Part shown: positions 17,152 through 25,933 of the stretch, piece after piece
Layout: each line of letters opens with the position of its first letter
Position numbering within the stretch: position 1 is the first letter of the stretch
Assembly (NCBI GenBank): GCA_963826035.1
Contig: CAWGVZ010000003.1
Location: 62,001-126,000 of the forward strand
Length of the DNA: 64,000 bases
Reading direction: 5' to 3'
Source: Actinophytocola sp963826035
Lineage (GTDB): Bacteria > Actinomycetota > Actinomycetes > Mycobacteriales > Pseudonocardiaceae
Translations under genes and position numbers: made by a program
The notes under the pieces: generated by a model
Databases searched by the model: none
Told to the model about the DNA's origin: nothing
What the model saw: the letters and a program-made list of their open reading frames with translations, nothing else

Positions 17152-17490
17152 ATGCCCGTGCCGTCCAAGCGACTCAAGGACCTCATCGAAGGCACCGTCG
17201 ATCACCACGCCGCACAACGCTGGCCGGCGCTGGAGGAAGTGGCCATCACCTGGCGCGGGTCCTACGGCTACCTCGTCGGCTACCCCTCCGAGAACGACGA
17301 TGACCAGATCAAGCTCTGCCGTATCCAATACCTCGGCGACAACGATGACTGGGCCTTCGCGATCTACCAGGCGAGCACCGACGAATACACCACCGCCGTC
17401 CTGCTCGACGGCAGGCCCACCGGCCATCCCAACCAGGCCCTCGACACCGCCGCGACCCTCTACCTCACCAACATCAACAACCACGGTTAG
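17152..17490 (+). CDS. Conserved hypothetical protein (112 residues)
   Basis: Begins MPVPSKRLKDLIEGTVDHHA and contains VAITWRGSYGYLVGYP, LCRIQYLGDNDDWAFAIYQA and AVLLDGRPTGHPNQALDTA. Small soluble proteins of this shape recur in actinomycete genomes, often near transposases, without known function. ATG 17152 gives the conserved-looking start, although no strong ribosome site is visible. It starts 168 bp beyond the IS1380 right end and is convergent with the phosphatase-fusion gene. Confidence 0.6.
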   Translation: MPVPSKRLKDLIEGTVDHHAAQRWPALEEVAITWRGSYGYLVGYPSENDDDQIKLCRIQYLGDNDDWAFAIYQASTDEYTTAVLLDGRPTGHPNQALDTAATLYLTNINNHG

Positions 17491-17537
17491 TAATCGCCAA
17501 ACCCCTCAAGGACTTCAGGGGGCCACACTAGGTGGCG

Positions 17538-19040
17538 CTACGGGGTTGAGGCTGGGCTCCGGACGAGGTGTTGGTGGATCACGGTGTGGATCCGGGTTGC
17601 GCAGTCGTGGTAGGCGGATGGCCGGTCGTGGGGGTCGGGGATGTCGCCGTCCGGGTCCAGGCAAATTGTCTTGTCCGCGGCGTGCGGGGCGAGAGCGAGC
17701 AGGGCGTCGCGGTGGACGGAGGTCATGGTGTAGATGGTGTGGGCTTCGTTGATGAGTTCGGGGGTGATCTGGCGGGCGCGGTGGTCGCGTGTGGAGATGT
17801 CGAGCTGGGCCAGGGCGGTGCGGACGTGTTCGGGCATGGGGGCACCGGGCGTCGCGTTGAGGCCCGCGCTGGCGATGCGCCAGCGAGTGGTGGCCAGCGC
17901 GGTGCGAGCGATGGATTCGGCCATGGCCGAGCGGCAGGTGTTGCCACCACAGACGAACAACATCAGCGGCCGGTCGGTGTGCGTACTGGAGCGTCGCCGC
18001 AGGATGGTGCGGATGGCGGGGTAGCTCAGCGCGAGGATGGCCAGCGCGATGAATCCGGTGGCGATCAACTGGCCGGTGCCGGGAGCGGCGATGCCGGTCA
18101 GAGCGGTCAGGCCGAACGAGGCCACCAGACCGGAGAGCAGGCTGGCGCACCGGTTGGCCGGTACGCACCAGGTGTATTCGCGGGGGTCGAGATAGATCAG
18201 CGTGCCATAGACGTAGAGCGCGGAGTAGAGCAACCCGATACCGAATGCGGGAAGCACTGCAGGGGTGAGCAGGAACGTGGTGAACCCCTCGCGCAGCGCG
18301 GCGGAGATCGAGCCGAGGCCGACCAGTGCGAGCACGACGCAGAGCAGCACCTGCCACACCGCCGAAGTGATGGCTTCCTCGGCGAAGTAGCGGCGGTCAG
18401 TGCTCTCGTTACCGGTCTTGGCGATCCGGCTCATGATCTGGAACCGGCCGGTGTAGCCGGCGAAGTACAAGGCGAGACTGAACACCGCGCCCATGGTGAG
18501 GGTGTAGCCGTCCACGTCGGCCAGTGCGGTGGCGACCGCGGCGAGGCTGAACACCAGCGCTGCCCAGGAGTAGACGCGTACCCGGCGGCGACGCACGGTG
18601 TCCACGATCGGTGACAGGATCAATACCCCGGCGCGCATCATCAGCAGCATGAACAGGATCGACACCCCGACGAAGGTGTAGTTCAGGGTGGTGGTGGCAA
18701 TCACCAGTGCCATGAAGAATCCGGCGACGAGCATCGTGCGGCTGGGAAACCGCCGGGTCCGCCCGAGTAGAGATCGAGCGCCGATGTAGCGCCACCAGCC
18801 GGTCAGGCCAAGGAACAGTGATGTGCCGACCAACGTACCCAACGCGGCAGCGGGGAGCAGGACCAGACCGCCGACCTGTGAGTCCATACCGGGCAACAAC
18901 CCGGCCGACAACGACTTGGTGAGCGCGGCGTAGGGCGTGTACCAGAGGAAGTAGCCGATGGCCAGGCCGAGCATGCCACCGGCCAGCCACCACGACCGGC
19001 GGGACGACGTCCGGGTGTTCACCTCGCGGATGATCGCCAT
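17538..19040 (-). CDS. Polytopic membrane protein fused to low-molecular-weight protein tyrosine phosphatase
   Basis: 500 residues. About residues 15-350 form roughly ten hydrophobic helices (for example AGGMLGLAIGYFLWYTPYAA, FMALVIATTTLNYTFVGVSI, LLYSALYVYGTLIYLDP), loosely like EamA/DMT permeases. From about 358 a low-molecular-weight phosphatase domain follows: LMLFVCGGNTCRSAMAES carries the CX5R(S) loop with Cys364, and DIPDPHDRPSAYHDC near the end carries the general-acid Asp. Such domains dephosphorylate tyrosine or act as arsenate reductases. Catalytic residues look intact. ATG 19040 is chosen because the first helix follows it directly. Fusion to a multi-spanning membrane domain is unusual, and substrate and transport function are unknown. 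Confidence 0.8.
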   Translation of the reverse strand: MAIIREVNTRTSSRRSWWLAGGMLGLAIGYFLWYTPYAALTKSLSAGLLPGMDSQVGGLVLLPAAALGTLVGTSLFLGLTGWWRYIGARSLLGRTRRFPSRTMLVAGFFMALVIATTTLNYTFVGVSILFMLLMMRAGVLILSPIVDTVRRRRVRVYSWAALVFSLAAVATALADVDGYTLTMGAVFSLALYFAGYTGRFQIMSRIAKTGNESTDRRYFAEEAITSAVWQVLLCVVLALVGLGSISAALREGFTTFLLTPAVLPAFGIGLLYSALYVYGTLIYLDPREYTWCVPANRCASLLSGLVASFGLTALTGIAAPGTGQLIATGFIALAILALSYPAIRTILRRRSSTHTDRPLMLFVCGGNTCRSAMAESIARTALATTRWRIASAGLNATPGAPMPEHVRTALAQLDISTRDHRARQITPELINEAHTIYTMTSVHRDALLALAPHAADKTICLDPDGDIPDPHDRPSAYHDCATRIHTVIHQHLVRSPASTP

Positions 19041-19270
19041 GATTGGTCTCCCAAATTCAAAGTTGCGAAAGAAAGGCGTGCCCGAACAGCAGCGGTCATC
19101 AATGGACTGTGGCCGCAGGCAGGCAGCGATCGGCGTCGTCACCCACACGACGCCAATCGCCGGTATTGCATGGGACCCGGGGTCGATCACCCGGGCCGCC
19201 TGATGATCGACCCCACCAACTTAGAAGGGCTACCCACCGGTAATAGCCCCATGGTGGGACGCTGTGCTGT

Positions 19271-19303
19271 GCCCCGCGCCGGGGCGCATGCCCCAGGCGG
19301 GGC
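19271..19303 (-). terminator. GC-rich hairpin after the XRE regulator gene
   Basis: GCCCCGC at 19271-19277 pairs with GCGGGGC at 19297-19303, with an inner GGGGC/GCCCC stem. It lies 20 bp past the regulator stop. No T-run, as is usual in actinomycetes. Confidence 0.5.
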
Positions 19304-19322
19304 GGCCTCCGTCAACGGCGCG

Positions 19323-20531
19323 TCACGCTGTCAGGACCTGCATCCGGTCGGCCAGCGGCCGAAGCTCGCGACGGGTCAGCGGGGTCTCGCGGCGCAGCAA
19401 CTCCCGTAGCACGGCCCGGCCCTCGAGGTTGACCCGCAGTTCCTCGGCCGATTCCTTCTCGGCCTGCAACAACATGTGCACCGCGGCGACGTCCTCCGCA
19501 CGGATGCTGTACGCCCGGGCCAACTCCAGGTAATAGGCGAATCGCCGCTCCACACTGGGAAGACCGGCGACGTCGAAGCGTTGCGCGATACGGATCGCCT
19601 CACCCGGCCTGGACAGCTCGACCGCCACCCAGACACGGACGATGCCCGCGTTGGTCGGACCGAAAACGGTGCGGAAATCGTTGCGGTCGCCCAGCTTCGC
19701 CGCGACGCGGTCCGCGACATCCAGCGCGACGAGCACGTCGTGCTCGTCGCCGAGCCGAGCGAACTGCATGGCCCGCAACAGTTGCAACGCGCCGAAGATG
19801 CTCATCCGCTCCGGCCCGCTGTCCAGCAGAACCGGCTCCAGCTCCGCAACCGCGTCGCCGGCCACCTTCAAGACAACCTCGGTGTGGCCCTGCTCGGCCA
19901 GGATCATCCCCAGGTTCCACGCCGACGCCGCCCGATAGTCCAGATCATCAGCCTTGATCGCCGCCTGCATCGCCCGATCCGCGGCCAGCAGCGAAACATC
20001 CTGCGCGCCGACCCGCTCGGTGAACGCCAGCGTCAAGAAATACAACATCGACGCCGTGCGCAGCAGGCTGTCCCGCTCCGCCCCCTCGACCACCGGAATC
20101 GTCGCCCGCACCTCGGTGATCAACCCGGGAAGTGTCGACCCGAGCTGTGTGAACGGCCGCCGCTCCTGCCAGACGTCCCATGCCGTCTCCACCTCGGCAT
20201 CCAGCCGCTTGACGTCCGGTTCGCCGTCCAGCTTCGGATTGAACGACACCATCGCCTCCCGGATCGCCGGCACCGTGCCATGCTCAGTGGACTTCTCCGG
20301 TAGGTCACCAACCGGCAACCCGGTCAACTTGTACAGATCCCGCACCCGCAGAATCCGGGCAATCGCCATCCAGTCCGAGAACGCCGATACCTGCCGCTCC
20401 CCGTTCTCCCACTTCCGCCACGCCGATGCCGTGCACCCCTTCAACTGTGCGCACTGCTCCTGCGTCAGGCCCAACCGCCGCCTGTACAACCGAATTCGCT
20501 CACCCGGTGGTAACCCAGAATCCACGACCAC
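19323..20531 (-). CDS. XRE-family regulator with C-terminal TPR-like helices
   Basis: About 402 residues. The N-terminal HTH_3 domain reads PPGERIRLYRRRLGLTQEQC, AQLKGCTASAWRKWENGERQ, SDWMAIARILRVRDLYKLTG. The remainder (about 110-400) is helical with TPR-like pairs (LAADRAMQAAIKADDLDYRA, ASAWNLGMILAEQGH, VERRFAYYLELARAYSIRAE). This build is common among streptomycete and pseudonocardial developmental or metabolic regulators. GTG 20531 is preferred because GAGGTGG lies 5 nt upstream; GTG 20552 is an alternative. Its target is unknown. Confidence 0.78.
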   Translation of the reverse strand: MVVDSGLPPGERIRLYRRRLGLTQEQCAQLKGCTASAWRKWENGERQVSAFSDWMAIARILRVRDLYKLTGLPVGDLPEKSTEHGTVPAIREAMVSFNPKLDGEPDVKRLDAEVETAWDVWQERRPFTQLGSTLPGLITEVRATIPVVEGAERDSLLRTASMLYFLTLAFTERVGAQDVSLLAADRAMQAAIKADDLDYRAASAWNLGMILAEQGHTEVVLKVAGDAVAELEPVLLDSGPERMSIFGALQLLRAMQFARLGDEHDVLVALDVADRVAAKLGDRNDFRTVFGPTNAGIVRVWVAVELSRPGEAIRIAQRFDVAGLPSVERRFAYYLELARAYSIRAEDVAAVHMLLQAEKESAEELRVNLEGRAVLRELLRRETPLTRRELRPLADRMQVLTA

Positions 20532-20599
20532 CGCAGCCACCTCACAACACACCGAACAACGAGTTGACGACTCACCTCCATGTTAATGATGACGATGTG

Positions 20600-21170
20600 A
20601 TCAGCGCGCCCAGGACAATAAGCCGCTCGCGGAGGGCGGGCCGACGCCGCGGCCCTGGTCCCGGCCGACCTGTTGTGTTGGTGTAGGACCTGGACCGGGT
20701 TGGCCCGGCCGGTGCGGCGGTCGGGCCTCGGCGTGCTTCCGTCGATCTCCACCCGGCCCTGTTGGGGGTCCGCCAGGCCGGCGAGCAGCCGGCCAAGGGT
20801 GCTCTTGCCCGAGCCGCTCGGACCGTACAGACCGACCACCTCGCCCGGCGTCAGCTTCAGCGACACACCGCGCACCACCCACGGCCGGCGCCCGCCGTCG
20901 CGGAACCAGACGTCCTCGGCGAGCGGGGTCAGGTGTCCTCCGGCAGGTGGAAACCGTTGGCGGGAAAGGCATGCCACAGCGCGGGTGTACGGATGGGTGA
21001 GCAGGCCGCTGGTGAAGTCCGCCGGGCGCGCCTGGTCGACCGTGCGGCCGTCCCGGCAGATCGCCACGCGGCCGGCAGGTCGTGCGTGATCAGCACGACG
21101 CCGCGGCCCTGGTCGGCGATCCGACGCAGCTCGCCGAGCATCGTCGAACAAGTCGACTTCGAGTTCGGCA
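20600..21170 (-). pseudogene. Peptide/nickel-type ABC transporter ATPases, fused remnants
   Basis: Reading down the minus strand: RRIADQGRGVVLITHDL (post-Walker B region of a DppD-like ATPase), then in other frames FTSGLLTHPYTRALWHA-like sequence, the usual C-terminal landmark of that protein. Next comes LAEDVWFRDGGRRPWVVRGV with LYGPSGSGKSTLGRLLAGLA, the N-terminus and P-loop of a DppF/NikE-like ATPase. After EIDG the frame decays. At least two frameshifts and a large deletion are present. Confidence 0.7.
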
Positions 21171-23304
21171 ATCCACTCGTCGGGACACAGGCGAACGGCC
21201 CTGTCAGTGCCGAGAGCCGGATGGGAGTGCGGCAAGTGCCTTCTCGATCGCCTCGAGAATGTGCAGTGGCGCCTTGTTGAGGGGTTCGCGGAGTTGCCGG
21301 CCGGGGGTCCAGCGGGTGGTGCGGCGGAAGGTCTCGGCCCGTTCGGGGTCGGCGGTGCGGATGGCGGTGAGCACGGCGCGATAGGCCTCGGGGTCGTCGA
21401 TGATCTCGGCGAGGCCGCTCGACAGGTTCAGTGGGCCGCGGGTGGACGACGGGCGTGGGTGGACCTCGTTCCAGGTGTGGATTCCGCTGCCGACATCGTG
21501 GGTGGCGCCGGAGGGGAGTTGGACGCGTGCGGTCGTGTTCGGTGGCACCTCGGCGCGGAAGTGGACCTGGTCGCCGTCGCGTCGCCAGCCCGCACTCGCC
21601 CTGCCGTAAGGGGTTTCGTGCCAGGGCGAGGCGTCGTCGAGGCCGGTGAGCAGGGTGGGTGCGATGCGGATGGTTCGGTAGGCGGGCTCCAGCGGGGCGA
21701 GTCCGGCGACCTCCCGATGCAGCCAGTCCGCCACGGCGCCGAGTGCGTAGTGGTTGAACGAGGTCATCTGCCCCGGGTTGATCGAGCCGTCCTCGAGCAT
21801 CGAATCCCAGCGCTCCCAGATGGTCGTGGCGCCCATGGTGACCGGGTAGAGCCAGGACGGGCACTCCGTCTGGGTCAGCAGTCGCGACGCCGTGTCGGCG
21901 TGTCCGGTGGCGGTGAGCGCGTCGCAGATGACGGGTGTGCCGACGAACCCGGTGGAGATGCGGTAGCCGGCGGCACGGACGAGGTCGCGCAGGCGCTCCC
22001 CCATCGCGTCCCGCCGCGGGCCGTGGACGAGCCTCGACGACGGGTGCGCCGACGGCGACCGCCGGCTCGTGCTGGTTCCCCCGCATCCGGCGGATGATCA
22101 CGGCGCCGACGAAGCCCGACACGAGCGCGAACACCGTCAGCAACACGTAGAGCCCGGACGGGCTCCAGGCGATCAGCGCGGGCGTGAGCAGGGCGAATCC
22201 CGAGGCGATGAACCTGGCGGCCGCCATGGTCGCGCCCTGGACCGTCGCCCGCGCGTTGACGGGGAACGACTCCTGGGTCCAGATCTTGTAGAGCGCCTCG
22301 CCGATGAAGGGGAACGCCAGGTTGTAGAGCACGAGTGCGGCGATCATCGCCGGCAGCACCGTGCCGCCGGTGATCGCGATCAGGAGCTGGCACGAGGTGA
22401 ACACGACCACGCCGAACACGAAGAAAGTACTGCGCCACTTGGTGTCGGCGATGCGGGTGAACACGATCGTGCCGACGAAACCGATGAGCGTGGTGGCGAA
22501 CGACAGGGCGGTCGCCGTGGTCTGGCTGGTGTCGCCCACCGTGACGAGAAAGTACGTCTTGTACGAGCCGAACGTGTTGGCCACCAACGTGAAGAACCCG
22601 TAGAACAGCGCGGTCAACACGATCATCGAGCGGAACGCCGGGGTCGTGAGCAGCGTCCGCAGCGGCAGGGCGGCCGACGGGTCGATCCCGGCCGCCGTGT
22701 GCCGGGCCACGGCCTCCGCCTCGAGGTCCTTGAACGGCGGGTAGAACGCGCGGAACGCGAACGTCGCGACGCCCAGGACCGCGAGCACGCCGAAGATGAG
22801 GCTGATCCCACCGACACCGAGCGTGGACACCGCGAACCCGAGCGAGGTCGCGAACACGACGCCCGCTGTCCACATGACGTGCGTGAACGCGACCAGCCTG
22901 CCCTGCGCGCCGACCGGCGCCCGCTCGGAGAGCACGGCGATCGACGTGGGCAGGTCCGCGCCGGCCGCGATCCCGATCACGATCACGCCGGCGACCAGCA
23001 CCGTCGGGTTCGGGGCGAGCGCGATGGCGGTGGCCGCCACGGCGTAGCCGAGGATGGTGACCGAGAAGACGCGCCCCCGGCCGAACAGATCGGCGATCCG
23101 GCCGCCGGTCAGCGCGCCGACGGCGATGAACAGGGTCAACGCGGAGCCGAGGACGCCGACCGTCCACACGTCCAGGTCGAACCGCTCCTGCCACAGCGCG
23201 AGACCCAGGCCGACGGAGATGATCGCACCCGAGTCGAGGAACGAGGCCATGCCGGCGGCGACCGCGAGCTTCCAGTGCCTGGCGTCCGTACTCGTATCGG
23301 CCAT
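20929..23304 (-). CDS. MFS transporter whose frame now runs on through downstream genes
   Basis: From ATG 23304 (AAGGGA site) about 420 residues form a typical 12-helix MFS sugar-porter-like protein: SVGLGLALWQERFDLDVWTV, GGRIADLFGRGRVFSVTILG (loop 2-3 motif), ADLPTSIAVLSERAPVGAQG, TWTQESFPVNARATVQGA-type loop, ending VSGFVGAVIIRRMRGNQHEP. It then has no stop: from about 22040 the frame reads antitypical Arg/His/Pro-rich sequence through the GH78 and ABC remnants to 20929. I read this as a deletion that removed the MFS stop and joined it to a truncated rhamnosidase gene. The 790-residue product has a nonsense tail of about 370 residues. Confidence 0.75.
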   Translation of the reverse strand: MADTSTDARHWKLAVAAGMASFLDSGAIISVGLGLALWQERFDLDVWTVGVLGSALTLFIAVGALTGGRIADLFGRGRVFSVTILGYAVAATAIALAPNPTVLVAGVIVIGIAAGADLPTSIAVLSERAPVGAQGRLVAFTHVMWTAGVVFATSLGFAVSTLGVGGISLIFGVLAVLGVATFAFRAFYPPFKDLEAEAVARHTAAGIDPSAALPLRTLLTTPAFRSMIVLTALFYGFFTLVANTFGSYKTYFLVTVGDTSQTTATALSFATTLIGFVGTIVFTRIADTKWRSTFFVFGVVVFTSCQLLIAITGGTVLPAMIAALVLYNLAFPFIGEALYKIWTQESFPVNARATVQGATMAAARFIASGFALLTPALIAWSPSGLYVLLTVFALVSGFVGAVIIRRMRGNQHEPAVAVGAPVVEARPRPAAGRDGGAPARPRPCRRLPHLHRVRRHTRHLRRAHRHRTRRHGVATADPDGVPVLALPGHHGRHDHLGALGFDARGRLDQPGADDLVQPLRTRRRGGLAASGGRRTRPAGARLPNHPHRTHPAHRPRRRLALARNPLRQGECGLATRRRPGPLPRRGATEHDRTRPTPLRRHPRCRQRNPHLERGPPTPVVHPRPTEPVERPRRDHRRPRGLSRRAHRHPHRRPRTGRDLPPHHPLDPRPATPRTPQQGATAHSRGDREGTCRTPIRLSALTGPFACVPTSGLPNSKSTCSTMLGELRRIADQGRGVVLITHDLPAAWRSAGTAARSTRRARRTSPAACSPIRTPALWHAFPANGFHLPEDT
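21204..22030 (-). pseudogene. GH78 alpha-L-rhamnosidase, C-terminal half only
   Basis: The frame reads RLRDLVRAAGYRISTGFVGT, PVICDALTATGHADTASRLL, TQTECPSWLYPVTMGATTIW, ERWDSMLEDGSINPGQMTSF, NHYALGAVADWLHREVAGLA, then the beta-rich C-terminal domain with WHETPYGRASAGWRRDGDQV and a helical tail ending SGSRH. This matches the last third of bacterial rhamnosidases. The N-terminal domains and the first half of the barrel are deleted; the junction lies in the MFS gene near 22030. Confidence 0.8.
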
Positions 23305-23321
23305 GAGAAGTCCCTTCCCCG

Positions 23322-23340
23322 TTGAAGTGATACGTTTCAA
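23322..23340. promoter_or_regulatory. LacI-type operator candidate at the MFS start
   Basis: TTGAAGTGATACGTTTCAA is an imperfect palindrome with TTGAA/TTCAA ends, of the TGAAACG-type seen with LacI repressors. It is centred about 27 bp upstream of the MFS ATG. Confidence 0.45.
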
Positions 23341-23392
23341 TCGGCTCGTGGCACCGAAGGTCGCACTTCAGGAAGGGATCGTCAAGACTATT

Positions 23393-23406
23393 GTAAAACG
23401 ATTTAC
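23393..23406. promoter_or_regulatory. LacI-type operator candidate abutting the lacI stop
   Basis: GTAAAACGATTTAC has symmetric GTAAA/TTTAC arms around a central CG-containing core, as LacI-family operators do. It lies between the LacI-family gene and the MFS gene, in line with autoregulation of the downstream sugar genes. Confidence 0.45.
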
Positions 23407-24452
23407 TATCGCGTCGAGGCCCGGACCACCAGCTCTGGCGAGAACTCGACATGCGGCCGGACGCCACCCTCTTCGCTGCCGAGGAGGGCGATCTCGTCGA
23501 AGAGCAGGTCGGCGGCCGCGGCCCCCAGCTCGGCGTGCGGGGTCCGCACCGTGGTGAGGGGGACGATGGTCGACTGGGCGAACTCGATGTCGTCGTAGCC
23601 GACCACGGCGATGTCAGCGGGCACCCGGATGGTTTGGGCGGCGACGAACGCCTGGATCACGCCGATCGCGAGTAGGTCGTTCGCGCAGAACAACGCGTCC
23701 GTCCGGCCGGCCGGGTCCCGGCGGGCGATGCCCTCGGCACACGCGATCCCGGCCGCGACCGTGCGCTCGGGCACCGGGATGACCTCGAGCGTGGCGCCGG
23801 GCACCGAGCCGATAGCCGACATCGCCCCGTGCAGGCGGTCCTCGACCTGCCGCAGCCCCAGCGAGGACGCCACGAAACCGATCCGCCGGCGACCCTGCTC
23901 GAGGAGATGCTCCACCGCGAGACGACCACCCGTCACGTGATCCGTCGACACCGACGCCTGCGCGTCGGTAGTCGCCCGCCGCGCACTGAGCACGCTGGCG
24001 ATGCCCCGCTTCCGCATGCGCGCCAGTTCCGGCTCGACGTCGCCCAGCGCCGCGATGATGATGCCGCTCACGCGCTGCTTCTCGAACAGCTGGAGGTAGC
24101 TCCGCTCACGGTCCCGCGAGCCCGTGTCGTTGGCCATGAGCAGATACATGTCCCGCGCCGACACGCGCTCCTCGATCGCCCTGGCGATCTCGGGAGTCGT
24201 CGCGCTCGCCAGTTCGAACGCGATGTAGCCGATCACCGGGCTCGTCCCGGTGCGCAGCACGCGAGCGGCGTCGTTGGGCACGAAGCCCAGCGTCTCGACC
24301 GCCTGCCGCACCCGTTCCCGCGTCGACGCCGACAGCTTCCCCGGCTTGTGGAAGTAGTTCGACACCGAGGCCGGCGACACCCGGGCCAGCCCCGCGACGT
24401 CGCGGATCGTCACCTTGTTCAGTGGTCCCTCCCCTGCCGCGCCCCGACTCAT
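23406..24452 (-). CDS. LacI-family transcriptional regulator
   Basis: 348 residues. The N-terminal HTH reads KVTIRDVAGLARVSPASVSN, YFHKPGKLSASTRERVRQAV, ETLGFVPNDAARVLRTG (hinge helix). The rest is a periplasmic-binding-protein-like sugar sensor: IGYIAFELA, SYLQLFEKQRVSGIIIAALG, VSTDHVTGGRLAVEHLLEQG, RTDALFCANDLLAIGVIQAF, PADIAVVGYDDIEFAQS, LTTVRTPHAELG. ATG 24452 overlaps the upstream gene stop as ATGA, which supports this start and translational coupling; a GTG at VTIRD is possible. Effector likely a sugar from rhamnose-containing or related polymers, judged from the neighbouring GH78 remnant. Confidence 0.88.
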   Translation of the reverse strand: MSRGAAGEGPLNKVTIRDVAGLARVSPASVSNYFHKPGKLSASTRERVRQAVETLGFVPNDAARVLRTGTSPVIGYIAFELASATTPEIARAIEERVSARDMYLLMANDTGSRDRERSYLQLFEKQRVSGIIIAALGDVEPELARMRKRGIASVLSARRATTDAQASVSTDHVTGGRLAVEHLLEQGRRRIGFVASSLGLRQVEDRLHGAMSAIGSVPGATLEVIPVPERTVAAGIACAEGIARRDPAGRTDALFCANDLLAIGVIQAFVAAQTIRVPADIAVVGYDDIEFAQSTIVPLTTVRTPHAELGAAAADLLFDEIALLGSEEGGVRPHVEFSPELVVRASTR

Positions 24453-25384
24453 CGTAGAGGCGTCCGGCCCGTCGAATGCCTGGAAGGCGTCGTTCCTGGC
24501 ATGCCCGCGGTCAGGGGGTACTCCACGAACGCGAACGCCGAGCCGTCCGGTGCCCAGCTGGGCACGTTGATCGTGCCCTGCCCGCCGTCGAATGCGGCCA
24601 GCGTCGTGGGCTCCTGCCAAGCGTCGACCGACACGAGTCGTAGCTCGACCGGCAGGTCGGCGGGGTGTCCGGTGGTGCCCGGCGGGTAGCTGAGGTAGAC
24701 CGCGACATCGCCGGTCGGCGCGATGTGTGGGAACCAGTTCACGCGCTCGTCGAAGGTCAGCTGCGCCAACCCGGTCCCGTCCGGCCGCACGCGGGCCAGC
24801 TGGGCGTGCCCGGGCGTGGTGGAGAACCGCTCGGTGTTGAACACGATCCACTCGCCGTCCGGCGTCCACTCGCATCCGTCCGCGGGGCCCGAGCCGGTGG
24901 CGATGAGGACATCGTCGCGCCCGTCGACGCCGACGGTGTGGATGGTCGCCGACGCCCACCGGCTGTCCCCGTCCGGGTCCACGCGCACGTAGCCGAGCCG
25001 TTGCCCGTCGGGGCTGACTCCGTGCAGGAAGTGCGTTCCGCCGTCCTCGACGGTGACGCGACACGCCGTACCCCCGGCGAGTGGGACCTCCCAGATGTGC
25101 CCGTCGTTCGCCGACGCGAACACGGTCACCCCGTCCGCGGCGAGAACGTGGTCGTTGTTGACATCCGGCAGCCCCTCCGCCGGGAGTTCCCGGGGCGGCG
25201 CGGAACCGTTGACGGGCAGGAGCCAGAGTTTCCCGTCCCCGTTGATCAGCAGCCGGTCGTCGGCCGTCCAGTTCGGTGCTTCGTAGAGCCGGTCGCGCGA
25301 CTCGAACACCGTGCGCGCCGCCGCGGCGTGGCGGTCCCAGACGCGGATGCGGGCGCGCTGCCCAGGCCGAAGCTGTCGCGTCAT
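24449..25384 (-). CDS. TolB-like beta-propeller protein
   Basis: 311 residues without a signal peptide. It has repeated WD40/TolB-like blades with the motif S-PDG: GVSPDGQRLGYVRVDPDG, CEWTPDGEWIVFNTERFS, ARVRPDGTGLAQLTFDERVN, PSWAPDGSAFAFVEYPL. Proteins like this, annotated as Tol-like biopolymer transport components, occur in carbohydrate operons but have no established role there. ATG 25384 overlaps the preceding stop (ATGA) and its own stop overlaps the LacI start, so three genes are translationally chained. Confidence 0.7.
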   Translation of the reverse strand: MTRQLRPGQRARIRVWDRHAAAARTVFESRDRLYEAPNWTADDRLLINGDGKLWLLPVNGSAPPRELPAEGLPDVNNDHVLAADGVTVFASANDGHIWEVPLAGGTACRVTVEDGGTHFLHGVSPDGQRLGYVRVDPDGDSRWASATIHTVGVDGRDDVLIATGSGPADGCEWTPDGEWIVFNTERFSTTPGHAQLARVRPDGTGLAQLTFDERVNWFPHIAPTGDVAVYLSYPPGTTGHPADLPVELRLVSVDAWQEPTTLAAFDGGQGTINVPSWAPDGSAFAFVEYPLTAGMPGTTPSRHSTGRTPLR

Positions 25385-25851
25385 TCGCCGTCTCCGTCGG
25401 CCAGGTAGGCGCGAATACCTTCGACGATCAGGTCGTGGTCCTCCCGCGAGGCCAGCCCGGAGGCGGTCGCCGCCGCGACGACCCCTACTCCCCGGACCCG
25501 GATGGGGAAGGATCCGCCGGTCACCGCGTATTCGGCGCCCAGCCATCCGGTCGCGACCGGATCCACGTTCATGGCACGCAGGCGGGCGTCCACCAGTGCG
25601 CTGCTGGCCTCCATGCGCAGGACGACGGCGGCCTTGCGGGCGATCCAGGTGTCCTGGTCGGGAGCGACGCCCGGCAGGGCGGCGCGGAAGAGGATCAGGC
25701 CGGGCCGGCGGATGTCGATACCCACCTTGTGGCCCGCTTCCCGCGCGATCGCGGTGATCCGGGTGCCCAGCCGCCAGGCGTGCACGTGGTCGAACGCGTC
25801 GAAGACCAGCTCCTGTTCTTGACGTTCCAGCACCGTGACGAGGTCGGTCAT
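25381..25851 (-). CDS. GlcG/HbpS-like (haem-degrading domain, UPF0303 type) protein
   Basis: 156 residues with the GlcG/HbpS fold: KVGIDIRRPGLILFRAALPG, DTWIARKAAVVLRMEASSAL, GAEYAVTGGSFPIRVRGVGV and VVAAATASGLASREDHDLIV. Family members bind small ligands or haem; many sit in sugar or glycolate operons. ATG 25851 follows GAAGGAG. First gene of the minus-strand sugar operon; its promoter must lie in 25852-25930. Confidence 0.8.
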   Translation of the reverse strand: MTDLVTVLERQEQELVFDAFDHVHAWRLGTRITAIAREAGHKVGIDIRRPGLILFRAALPGVAPDQDTWIARKAAVVLRMEASSALVDARLRAMNVDPVATGWLGAEYAVTGGSFPIRVRGVGVVAAATASGLASREDHDLIVEGIRAYLADGDGE

Positions 25852-25933
25852 GGCCGTTCTCCTTCCAGTCGTGGATGGTCGGTCGAGCTAGGCCCCACTG
25901 AACTCGACCACCTGAACGCGGTCCACACCGCGG

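Noticed and set aside
16951..17484. Minus-strand 177-codon frame over the 112-residue hypothetical gene
   Set aside because: Val/Gly-rich shadow; the plus-strand frame has better composition and a protein-like hydrophobic pattern.
22069..23325. 418-codon open frame antisense to the MFS gene
   Set aside because: Highly charged low-complexity translation (repeated E, R, D, H) with no domain; the MFS reading is clearly the real one.
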